Origin: Chitinophagales bacterium
Lineage (GTDB): Bacteria > Bacteroidota > Bacteroidia > Chitinophagales > Saprospiraceae
Assembly: GCA_013298845.1 (NCBI GenBank)
Contig: JAAFJN010000010.1
Span: 75,019 to 139,018 of the forward strand
Direction: 5' to 3'
DNA length: 64,000 nt
In this document: positions 24,103 to 31,576 of the stretch, one piece after another
Layout: the number at the start of each line of letters is the position of its first letter
Numbering within the stretch: position 1 is the stretch's first letter
The notes under the pieces: generated by a model
Database searches by the model: none
The model's input: the letters and a program-made list of their open reading frames with translations, nothing else
Told to the model about the DNA's origin: nothing
Program-made: the position numbers and the translations under genes

Positions 24103-25782
24103 CTAAGGTCTTTTTTCGAGAAAAACGAAACCGTTTTTGCGATAAATTTCACGGAAGCCCGGCGCGGTGGGTGGAATGGCCGGATCTTTGAGTTTTGCCA
24201 CCAGATAAACAGGTTTGTTTTGGTGGTTTTGGATGAGCGAATCCAGGTCGTCCTGGTGCACGTCGCCCACAATGGGTTTTTTATCACTGTAATACAAATG
24301 GGCAAAACTTTTGTAACCCAAAGTACGGATATAACAGTCTTCTCCTTTTTTGCTTTCGTAAAATTCAATCGCGGCCAATTGCGAAATACCTTCAATGTTG
24401 CGGATGTAAAACGCCAACGTAAAGGTCACAAACAGCGCGCCACTGGCAAAAATGATCTGTGAGCCGTCCCAAATGCGTTGTTTGAGCAAAAACCACAGGC
24501 CCACCAACGAACCCGCCGCCAATACCAAACCCGGCCAACTTTGCCACATTGCCCAATGGACGTTGGCTTTCATATTTTCCAAAGCAAAATTGTCGTTGGC
24601 AAACAAAGGTTTTAACCAATCCAAATGTTGCCCCAAATAAGGCACACTGGCCGCCACCAACCCGATAATTATCCCCAAAATAGGTAACAGCGCCAAGGTT
24701 ACTTTCGATTTCACTTCCCAGTGCATGTGTCGCCACAGGGTTAAGGCCGCCAAATAGGTGAGCGGGAAATAACACAACGACGAATAATGCACAATTTTGG
24801 TTTTTACAATCGAAAACAAAATCAGCACCACCCAAAACATAATTTGCATCCAGGTCGCAAAGTCGCTGCGTTGGCAAACGGCGAGGGTGTGGGTTTCCAT
24901 CACCTCTTCTTCCGGTTGGTTATCGCCCCACAAATTGGGAATGGCAAATACCGAGGCCGGGAAACAACCCAGCAACAGCACCACAACATGGTACCCGAAA
25001 AAGCCGCCGTGCCCCGAATCGGGCGTACTGAACAAACGGATCTGGTAGGTGATAAACTCCTGAATAAACCAGGTGCCGTGCATGGCCACTTCCAGGCCAA
25101 ACCAAATGAGTGATGCCACCGCCGCAGCGGCCGAAAACAATATAAAGTGGTTAACATAACCGGCACTTCTGAACTTGCGCATGGCCCAATAACCCATCAG
25201 CGTCAAAAATGCGATGAGGTACGCAGCCGGACCTTTGGTCATGATGGCCAGACCCAGCGACAAACCACCCAGAATCACAAACTGGTATTTTTGCCAAAAA
25301 GAAATATTGGGCTGTTGGGAAAAAAACTGCCAGCGAAAACGGATAAAACCGTAGATACCCGCAAATATGAACAGGTTGAACCAAGGGTCAATAATGCCCG
25401 ATTTGAAGTATAAATGGGGTAAAATGGACCCTAAAAAAGCCAACACCCACAACCAACCAAAAAAGCGGTCGTGCAATTGGTTACCAATTCGGTACACCAA
25501 CAACAAGGTGAGCAAGCCACAAATAGCGTTTGGAAAGCGGGCGGCGTATTCGGTTACCCCAAAGAAATGCATGGACAATGCCTGCATCCAGATAAAGAGC
25601 GGGGGCTTCTCCCAAAATGGTTCAAAGTCAATTTGTGGGCGGAAAAAATCACCGGTAACCAGCATTTCACGGGCGCATTCGGCGAAATTGATTTCGTCCC
25701 AATCAAACAGATGCACTCCTCCCAAAAATGGGAAAAAGAACAATAAGGCAAGGCCCGTAATAAATAGATAATCACGACGCAT
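24103..25782 (-). CDS. GT39/ArnT-like polytopic glycosyltransferase
   Basis: 559 residues with a dozen or so hydrophobic segments. The first periplasmic loop carries LFDWDEINFAECAREML, the acidic motif typical of PMT_2/ArnT glycosyltransferases, which use polyprenyl-phosphate sugars on the periplasmic side of the inner membrane. KPPLFIWMQALSMHFFG and ARFPNAICGLLTLLLVYRIG also fit. The C-terminal about 110 residues form a soluble domain (AIEFYESKKGEDCYIRTLGYKSF). Acceptor (lipid A, glycan or protein) unknown. It precedes ffh by 45 bp. Confidence 0.87.
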   Translation of the reverse strand: MRRDYLFITGLALLFFFPFLGGVHLFDWDEINFAECAREMLVTGDFFRPQIDFEPFWEKPPLFIWMQALSMHFFGVTEYAARFPNAICGLLTLLLVYRIGNQLHDRFFGWLWVLAFLGSILPHLYFKSGIIDPWFNLFIFAGIYGFIRFRWQFFSQQPNISFWQKYQFVILGGLSLGLAIMTKGPAAYLIAFLTLMGYWAMRKFRSAGYVNHFILFSAAAAVASLIWFGLEVAMHGTWFIQEFITYQIRLFSTPDSGHGGFFGYHVVVLLLGCFPASVFAIPNLWGDNQPEEEVMETHTLAVCQRSDFATWMQIMFWVVLILFSIVKTKIVHYSSLCYFPLTYLAALTLWRHMHWEVKSKVTLALLPILGIIIGLVAASVPYLGQHLDWLKPLFANDNFALENMKANVHWAMWQSWPGLVLAAGSLVGLWFLLKQRIWDGSQIIFASGALFVTFTLAFYIRNIEGISQLAAIEFYESKKGEDCYIRTLGYKSFAHLYYSDKKPIVGDVHQDDLDSLIQNHQNKPVYLVAKLKDPAIPPTAPGFREIYRKNGFVFLEKRP

Positions 25783-25878
25783 CTAGGAATGTAAAACCTG
25801 TTTGATAATATGAATAAACGGATATCGGGTTCTGACAGGCTATTGAAACGGCGATTTGCTGCTTTTGTTCAAAAATGC

Positions 25879-26349
25879 TTACTTCGCAATATCGAACTTG
25901 TATTCCACTACTTCGATGCGTGGGTTGCCATCGGGGCCAATATTTTTAAAAACGACGTTGATGCCAATGGTTTCGGCGGCTTCTTTTTCCGAACTGTCAA
26001 ATACCACGTTGAGGCGGCCTTTTCCGCCGGGCGCAATCACACCACGGGGGAAATCAACTTTGGTGCATTCGCAGGCATCCACAATTTCAATTTGAATTTC
26101 TTCCGACGACGTGTTGGTGTATTCAAAAAAAAGCGTCCGTTTTTCGCCTTTTTTCACCGTACCGAGATCGGTCATTTTTTTATCCCACTGCACAAAAGCG
26201 GGTTTGGCCGGTGCTGCCGGTGGGGTAGGGGTAGCGGTTTGGGATTTGGCGGGCGCACACGATACAAAAACCGTGAGGCCAACAAAAGCCGCGAGCACTA
26301 AAGTGGAAATGGATGAAAAATGTGTTTTGGGGAGGGAGAAAATACTCAT
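25879..26349 (-). CDS. DUF1573-domain lipoprotein
   Basis: 156 residues. Hydrophobic N-terminus ending in a lipobox-like VFVSC (C31), then a Pro/Ala/Thr linker and a DUF1573 domain: KKMTDLGTVKKGEKRTLFFEYTN, VDACECTKVDFPRGVIAPGGKGRLNVVFD. The ASPH/MSP-like beta sandwich with a CxC-like motif is widespread in Bacteroidota and its function is unknown. Divergent from folK. Confidence 0.88.
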   Translation of the reverse strand: MSIFSLPKTHFSSISTLVLAAFVGLTVFVSCAPAKSQTATPTPPAAPAKPAFVQWDKKMTDLGTVKKGEKRTLFFEYTNTSSEEIQIEIVDACECTKVDFPRGVIAPGGKGRLNVVFDSSEKEAAETIGINVVFKNIGPDGNPRIEVVEYKFDIAK

Positions 26350-26401
26350 AAATATTGCGGTTTAAATTCGGGTAAACGACCAAAAAATATAATTTAGGAT
26401 G

Positions 26402-26409
26402 CAAAGATA
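26402..26409 (-). promoter_or_regulatory. -7 box for the DUF1573 gene
   Basis: Minus-strand TATCTTTG (plus CAAAGATA), 52 nt before the ATG. -33 not clear. Confidence 0.4.
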
Positions 26410-26442
26410 GGAATATTTCTTTCAACACCCGTTTATACTAAC

Positions 26443-26450
26443 TACCTTTG
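26443..26450 (+). promoter_or_regulatory. -7 box for folK
   Basis: TACCTTTG, 51 nt before the folK ATG, divergent from the DUF1573 promoter. Confidence 0.45.
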
Positions 26451-26501
26451 CGGGCTAATAAGTGCCCCAATGGCCACTAACACCTTTAAATAATAGTAGG
26501 A

Positions 26502-27005
26502 ATGCTACCACAACAAGCAAAAAAATATATCAATGTTTACCTGTCATTAGGCAGTAATATGGGAGATCGGCGCCAGTTAATTACAACCGCCTCCGCGCAT
26601 ATCCACAAACGTATTGGCAAAATTGTAAAATCGAGCCACCTCTACGAAACCCAACCTTGGGGCAAAACGGATCAGGATCCTTACCTGAACCAGATTGTGA
26701 TGCTGAATACCCTGCTTGATCCGCGTGCCATGTTGGAAGAAATTACCAAAATTGAACGCGAAATGGGCCGCGAACGCAAGGAGAAATGGGGTCCACGCAC
26801 CATGGACATTGATATTTTGTTTTACGGCAAACGCGTTATTCGCGACAAAGGACTCGAAATTCCCCATCCCGAACTCCACAAACGCGCTTTTATCCTGGTT
26901 CCGATGATGGAACTTGATCCCGAATTGGAACACCCCGTGTTGCACCAGGCCATTGACCAGTTGTACATGGACTGCGAAGATAATTCAGACGTTGTGATGT
27001 TGTAG
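26502..27005 (+). CDS. folK: 2-amino-4-hydroxy-6-hydroxymethyldihydropteridine diphosphokinase
   Basis: 167 residues. NVYLSLGSNMGDRRQ at the start and the HPPK signature GPRTMDIDILFYGKRV in the middle identify it. It pyrophosphorylates the pterin in folate synthesis. It is followed after 15 bp by a deoxynucleoside kinase, a pairing common in Bacteroidota. Confidence 0.97.
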   Translation: MLPQQAKKYINVYLSLGSNMGDRRQLITTASAHIHKRIGKIVKSSHLYETQPWGKTDQDPYLNQIVMLNTLLDPRAMLEEITKIEREMGRERKEKWGPRTMDIDILFYGKRVIRDKGLEIPHPELHKRAFILVPMMELDPELEHPVLHQAIDQLYMDCEDNSDVVML

Positions 27006-27020
27006 TTTGGTCGCGCCCGT

Positions 27021-27668
27021 ATGAATAATCCGTTTGCACGTTATCCTTTTATCGCCATAGAGGGCAATATCGGATCGGGGAAAACGACTTTTTGCCACAA
27101 AATGGCGGAGCGTTTCGATTGTAATATCATCCTTGAGCAATTCACCGATAACCCGTTTTTGCCCTTTTTTTACCAACAGCCGGAACGGTACGCCTTTCCG
27201 GTGGAGTTGTTTTTTATGACCGAACGGCATAAACAACTGCAAGAGCATTTTGCCCTGCCCAATTTGTTTGAACAAACCTCGGTGGCGGATTATTTTTTTG
27301 TAAAAACCCTGCTTTTTGCCAAAAACAACCTCAACGACGAGGAATTTCGACTGTTTCAACGCTTGTTTGGGGTATTAAACAATACCTTTCCCAAACCTAA
27401 CTTACTGGTGTATTTACACCGTCCGGTCGAAACGCTGCTGCGACAAATTCGACAACGGGGGCGCAATATGGAGCAAAATATCGCCCCCGAATACCTCGAC
27501 GAAATCCAAAACGCCTACCTCGAATTTTTTAAAACCGAAAAATCCATTCCCATTGTTGTGCTCGAACTGGGCGACCTCGATTTTCAGCGCGACGAAACGG
27601 CAATGGATACGCTGGTCCGGCTGCTGGATCAGCCCTTTGAACCGGGTTCAAATATGTTGACCGTTTGA
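27021..27668 (+). CDS. Deoxynucleoside kinase (dNK family)
   Basis: 215 residues. P-loop IAIEGNIGSGKTTFC (residues 11-25), then E38 in ILEQFTDNPFLPFF, FFMTERHKQL, the (E/D)R-S-like segment FEQTSVADYFF and LVYLHRPVETLLRQIRQRGRNMEQNI with the LID arginines. It phosphorylates deoxynucleosides (dA/dG type most often in this group) for salvage. Probably co-transcribed with folK. Its last 40 bp overlap the convergent membrane-protein gene. Confidence 0.92.
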   Translation: MNNPFARYPFIAIEGNIGSGKTTFCHKMAERFDCNIILEQFTDNPFLPFFYQQPERYAFPVELFFMTERHKQLQEHFALPNLFEQTSVADYFFVKTLLFAKNNLNDEEFRLFQRLFGVLNNTFPKPNLLVYLHRPVETLLRQIRQRGRNMEQNIAPEYLDEIQNAYLEFFKTEKSIPIVVLELGDLDFQRDETAMDTLVRLLDQPFEPGSNMLTV

Positions 27669-28357
27669 CCCGCCGCCAATACCTCCGATTGTACCTGTAA
27701 GGCTTTGAAAAAATACAACACCGTGGCGCAAATAAACAGGTGGGAAATATCGAAGTAGTTGAACCACGGACTGGCCGAAAATTTGACCACAATAAAGAGC
27801 ACCGAAACTAACATCGGGATCATTCCCGTGAGCAAAAGGGTACTTACGGCCCGGTTGCCACTTTTGTACAAACGGTATTCCACGGTACTCATAATGACCA
27901 ACAAACCAATGGCGGTGTAAATTTCTACCCAAAAAAAATCGAGGGTATAAGCCGATAAAATGCTGCACAAGGCGAGGGTACTGGTATTGGCCAGCGTTAT
28001 TTTTTTGTAAGCCCCTCGTTTTTCCGTTCCGTAATACCGCAACAGCGAGGCTTGCGCCATGGCAAACGCCGAAATCATGGCCAGTTCCCACCCGGGAAGT
28101 TTCCACACCAAACCCAATTTGTACAAAAAGGCGTGTCCCAAAATCCCACCCAACAGGCTCGACCAGCCCAGCGTCAGTTGGAAATAATACATGAACTTGA
28201 GAATGGGGTGACTCAAATCCGTTTGGCGCAATTTATAACAGCAATAGAAGCAGGTAACAGCGATAAAAATCCCCGTTAAAGTAGTCACCGGTTCATCAAT
28301 GCGCAGGCCCAACAATTCAATGGATGGCTGCTGGACCTTGGTAAAAAATGTAAACAT
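27629..28357 (-). CDS. Seven-TM-like membrane protein, DUF6962-like
   Basis: 242 residues with about seven hydrophobic segments. ELLGLRIDEPVTTLTGIFIAVTCFYCCYKL at the N-terminus resembles the DUF6962 group of Bacteroidota integral membrane proteins (some similarity to alkaline ceramidase-type topology); this assignment is from memory and moderate. Histidines in ILGHAFLYKL and FDISHLFICA lie in or near membrane segments. Function unknown. It overlaps the end of the dNK gene by 40 bp on the opposite strand. Confidence 0.7.
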   Translation of the reverse strand: MFTFFTKVQQPSIELLGLRIDEPVTTLTGIFIAVTCFYCCYKLRQTDLSHPILKFMYYFQLTLGWSSLLGGILGHAFLYKLGLVWKLPGWELAMISAFAMAQASLLRYYGTEKRGAYKKITLANTSTLALCSILSAYTLDFFWVEIYTAIGLLVIMSTVEYRLYKSGNRAVSTLLLTGMIPMLVSVLFIVVKFSASPWFNYFDISHLFICATVLYFFKALQVQSEVLAAGQTVNIFEPGSKG

Positions 28358-28437
28358 AAATAAGAATAAAATAGACGGAAATAGTTCAAAATTTCAGAAA
28401 AGAGCCTCCAAATGTCGCCGGTTTAAACATTTCGTTT

Positions 28438-28445
28438 TAAATTTG
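28438..28445 (+). promoter_or_regulatory. -7 box for ruvB
   Basis: TAAATTTG, 51 nt before the ruvB ATG at 28497. No exact -33 TTG. Confidence 0.4.
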
Positions 28446-28496
28446 CGTTGAAACAGCCGCAAATATCTGTTTTTATCCAATACCTTGAGCAAATCA

Positions 28497-29501
28497 ATGT
28501 CAAATGAGCCTCAAAATAACGAGGAAAAAATAATTGAGAAGGCATTGCGCCCTAAATTGCTGGACGATTTTAACGGTCAACAAAAAATTGTGGACAATCT
28601 GCAAATTTTTATCCAGGCCGCCAAGCAACGGGGTGATGCGCTCGATCACGTCTTGTTGCACGGACCGCCGGGATTGGGCAAAACGACGCTGTCGCACATC
28701 GTTGCCAACGAACTGGAGGCCAGCATGAAAATGACCTCCGGGCCGGTGATGGAAAAACCGGGCGACCTGGCCGGTATCCTCACCAATCTGGAACCCGGCG
28801 ATGTGTTGTTTATCGACGAAATACACCGCCTCAATACCGTGGTGGAGGAATACCTCTATTCCGCCATGGAAGATTACCGGATCGACATCATGATTGATTC
28901 CGGTCCCAACGCCCGCAGTATCCAAATTGCGCTCAATCCCTTTACGCTCGTGGGCGCGACTACGCGCATGGGTTTGCTCACGGCGCCCCTGCGCGCGCGA
29001 TTCGGCATCACCTGCCACCTCGATTATTACGACGTGCCTACGTTGGAGCACATCATCAAACGTTCGTCGGAAATACTGGCCGTACCCATCACCGAAGAAG
29101 GCGCGCACGAAATTGCCCGCCGCAGCCGGGGCACCCCGCGGATTGCCAACGCCTTGCTGCGCCGGATCCGCGATTTTGCCCAAATTAAAGGAACGGGTGA
29201 AATTGACCGCAACATTGCCCGCATTGGTCTGGCGGCCCTCGACGTGGACGAACATGGCCTCGATGACATGGATAACCGCATTTTGAACGCCATTATTCAC
29301 AAATTTAAGGGTGGACCCGTGGGTTTAACCACCATTGGCACGGCAGTTGGGGAAGAAGCCGGTACCATCGAAGAGGTGCACGAGCCGTTCCTGATTATGG
29401 AAGGTTATTTGCAACGCACGCCCCGGGGCCGGGTCGCTACCGACAAAGCCTACAAACACATTGGAGCCGTGCCGCCGCGCCGCGATGGCACTTTGTTTTA
29501 A
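28497..29501 (+). CDS. ruvB: Holliday junction branch migration DNA helicase RuvB
   Basis: 334 residues from the ATG at 28497; an in-frame TTG at 28485 would add four residues and is less likely. [19 protein letters not shown], Walker [11 protein letters not shown], Walker [11 protein letters not shown], sensor [17 protein letters not shown] and the winged-helix end [19 protein letters not shown] are all canonical. AAA+ motor that with RuvA drives branch migration in recombination repair. A short TonB-domain gene follows 5 bp later. Confidence 0.98.
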   Translation: MSNEPQNNEEKIIEKALRPKLLDDFNGQQKIVDNLQIFIQAAKQRGDALDHVLLHGPPGLGKTTLSHIVANELEASMKMTSGPVMEKPGDLAGILTNLEPGDVLFIDEIHRLNTVVEEYLYSAMEDYRIDIMIDSGPNARSIQIALNPFTLVGATTRMGLLTAPLRARFGITCHLDYYDVPTLEHIIKRSSEILAVPITEEGAHEIARRSRGTPRIANALLRRIRDFAQIKGTGEIDRNIARIGLAALDVDEHGLDDMDNRILNAIIHKFKGGPVGLTTIGTAVGEEAGTIEEVHEPFLIMEGYLQRTPRGRVATDKAYKHIGAVPPRRDGTLF

Positions 29502-29506
29502 TTTTT

Positions 29507-29992
29507 ATGGCAAAAGAAAAAACACACCGACATTTTATCCATCAGCCCGTATTCCCCGGCGGCAACAAAGCGCTGACGGAGTTTATCTACAAAAACTTGC
29601 AGTATCCAACGGCGGCCCTCGAAGCCAAAGCCGAAGGGGTGGTACTGGTGGAATACGATATTGATTACAAAGGCCGGGTAGTGGCCACGCGGGTCATTCA
29701 AAGCGTGGGCCACGGCTGCGATGAAGAAGCCTGCCGCGTTGTAAAACTATTACAGTTTGAAGTGGGCAAAAATCGCGGCGTGAACGTGTTGTTCCACCAA
29801 AAGGCCAAAATTCAGTTCAAATTACCCAAACCAGCGGTGGCGCCGCTGCCCGTTGCGCCGCCCGCTGTTCCGGAGATGACGGAGGGCGCGCCGGTGGTGG
29901 TGCAGTATGAATATACGGTGACCACAACGGCTGCGCCTGCTCCCGAAGAAGGTGCAGGGGTGGTGTTTAGTTATGTTGTTCGGTTGGGGTAG
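29507..29992 (+). CDS. TonB C-terminal domain protein without a membrane anchor
   Basis: 161 residues. Residues about 10-105 form a TonB C-terminal domain (PVFPGGNKALTEFIYKNLQYP, VVLVEYDIDYKGRVVATRVIQSVGHGCDEEACRVV), the PGG/YP/V-x-V pattern of Bacteroidota TonB. Unlike ordinary TonB there is no N-terminal membrane helix and no signal peptide; instead a Pro/Ala-rich tail (VAPLPVAPPAVPEM) follows the domain. It begins 5 bp after ruvB. As written it would be cytoplasmic, so a classical energy-transducer role is doubtful. The start ATG has no better upstream alternative. Confidence 0.8.
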   Translation: MAKEKTHRHFIHQPVFPGGNKALTEFIYKNLQYPTAALEAKAEGVVLVEYDIDYKGRVVATRVIQSVGHGCDEEACRVVKLLQFEVGKNRGVNVLFHQKAKIQFKLPKPAVAPLPVAPPAVPEMTEGAPVVVQYEYTVTTTAAPAPEEGAGVVFSYVVRLG

Positions 29993-30073
29993 GGGGGGGC
30001 TTTTGGAGAAAGGTTATACTTTACGAATTTGCGCCGTTTAGTAGCAATTTTCGTAAAGCGATTGTTGTGTGTC

Positions 30074-31576
30074 TTATTTACTATACTCGCTAGGTTTTTT
30101 GGTATTACCATCTATTACAACCATCACCAATTTAGAAGGATAATCCACTTCTTGGTCTTCAAATCCGTGAACTTTGGGTGTTAGTAGTTTTATACTGTTT
30201 TGCGGAGCAGCGACAGGCAATTTCTTTTCTGTCAAATCCAAAATGCAAAGAATTGACAGTTGTTTAGAATTGGCCGAGGCATAAGCCACTGGTTGTTTTC
30301 CATATTTTTCATAAAGTTTGTCTCGATCCGAGATGCTCTTTTCAACTTTTAATTCTACTATAAGACCTCGATATCCTATTTCGATTCTTCCTCCTGCAAG
30401 GTGAGATTCTTTGGATATTTCTTCACCTAGATAAGGCAATCCGATCAAATGTTGAATCAGTTTATCTCGAAAGTCATCCTCTGAAACCTTATTTTGGCCT
30501 TTATACACCCCTTGTTGTACGCAAAAGCCTTGATAATTAAGAATACCACTTAATAGGTGTAAAAAATTCTCTTTCTCCTCTTTGTCGATTTGTGCTAATT
30601 CCTTACTAATTGTATTGGCAATATCCAGAACAATTTTGTTCATTTTTTTGAACCCTGTAATAAAATAACTTGAATTAGGGTCAAGTACCTTAAGGATTAA
30701 TTGATCATAACCAATAATTGTTGGATATATTGTATTGCCTTTGCTATTTTGGAAATATCCTAATAATCGTATAGAAATTAACTCGTCAAAAGTGCTTTGA
30801 GGATATTTGAAAACTATATGTCCGGCGATATTATACTCTTTATTGGTTTCTTTTTTGATTTCAGGAATTGAAAGATTGAACCATTCATTGCTAGAAGTTG
30901 AAACTGGCTTTAGGATCAATATATCAAAACCTTCTGGCCACTCATTGAGTGACAACTTGCCTTTTATTGTATATAATTCTTCAGGTTTTAGGATTTGGGG
31001 ATTGGCCCAAGGCTCACCATCAATAGTGAATTGAAGAGAGAGTAAAATGATCTTGTCATCTTCTTGGCTCTGTGATTGGGGATTAAAATTTCCACGCAAA
31101 CCTTGCATAGGGTCAACAATAAATGAAAATATGGTAGGAAATGAAATCTTAGTAAAAGATGTTAAAACCTCTTGTATTTCACTTATTTCTGATATCTGCT
31201 TAATTGATTCACAAACCGCTTGGAAACTGTCTCGAAAATCAGGAATATGATTGAAGTACTCAAAATTAATTTGCTTAATATGGGTTTTACTGGCCTTTAA
31301 ATTGTTTAAACCATCTTCTGCATTCATTTCTTTTTGTGCCCATCTTAGTAAGTGGAATAATGATGAAACAAAATAATCGTAATACCTAAAAAAATCTTTA
31401 TCAGATGATTCTTTTGTCGCTTTGATGAGCTTGTTAAGTTCCAGTTTTACGGCCTCCTCCAAGATCAATACTTCTCCCACCTTGGAAATCTCGAACTCAA
31501 AAAAACTCTTAAGTAAAAGAGTTCTAAGATTTTCTTGAGAACTAACTAAATCAGGATTATATTGTCTATATTTCAT
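30074..31576 (-). CDS. Putative PD-(D/E)xK nuclease-like protein, second gene of an accessory operon
   Basis: 500 residues, not recognised as a named family. Residues 1-140 are helical; 150-300 look beta-rich (LLSLQFTIDGEPWANPQILKP, HIVFKYPQSTFDELISIRLLGYF). The C-terminal about 150 residues carry a restriction-endonuclease-like signature: a helix with acidic residues (SEDDFRDKLIQHLIGLPYLG), E399 in GGRIEIG, E408-L-K410 in LIVELKVEK and Q428 in GKQPVAYA, followed by strand LSILCILDL. The start ATG overlaps the TGA of the HEAT-like gene (ATGA), so the two are coupled. The gene is visibly AT-rich against its neighbours, suggesting transfer. No P-loop, methylase or specificity domain is present. 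Nuclease activity is inferred from motif order only. Confidence 0.75.
   Translation of the reverse strand: MKYRQYNPDLVSSQENLRTLLLKSFFEFEISKVGEVLILEEAVKLELNKLIKATKESSDKDFFRYYDYFVSSLFHLLRWAQKEMNAEDGLNNLKASKTHIKQINFEYFNHIPDFRDSFQAVCESIKQISEISEIQEVLTSFTKISFPTIFSFIVDPMQGLRGNFNPQSQSQEDDKIILLSLQFTIDGEPWANPQILKPEELYTIKGKLSLNEWPEGFDILILKPVSTSSNEWFNLSIPEIKKETNKEYNIAGHIVFKYPQSTFDELISIRLLGYFQNSKGNTIYPTIIGYDQLILKVLDPNSSYFITGFKKMNKIVLDIANTISKELAQIDKEEKENFLHLLSGILNYQGFCVQQGVYKGQNKVSEDDFRDKLIQHLIGLPYLGEEISKESHLAGGRIEIGYRGLIVELKVEKSISDRDKLYEKYGKQPVAYASANSKQLSILCILDLTEKKLPVAAPQNSIKLLTPKVHGFEDQEVDYPSKLVMVVIDGNTKKPSEYSK

Noticed and set aside
27629-27668. Frameshift or misannotation at the dNK/membrane-protein overlap
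   Set aside because: Both reading frames keep their family-like ends; convergent 40-bp overlap appears genuine.
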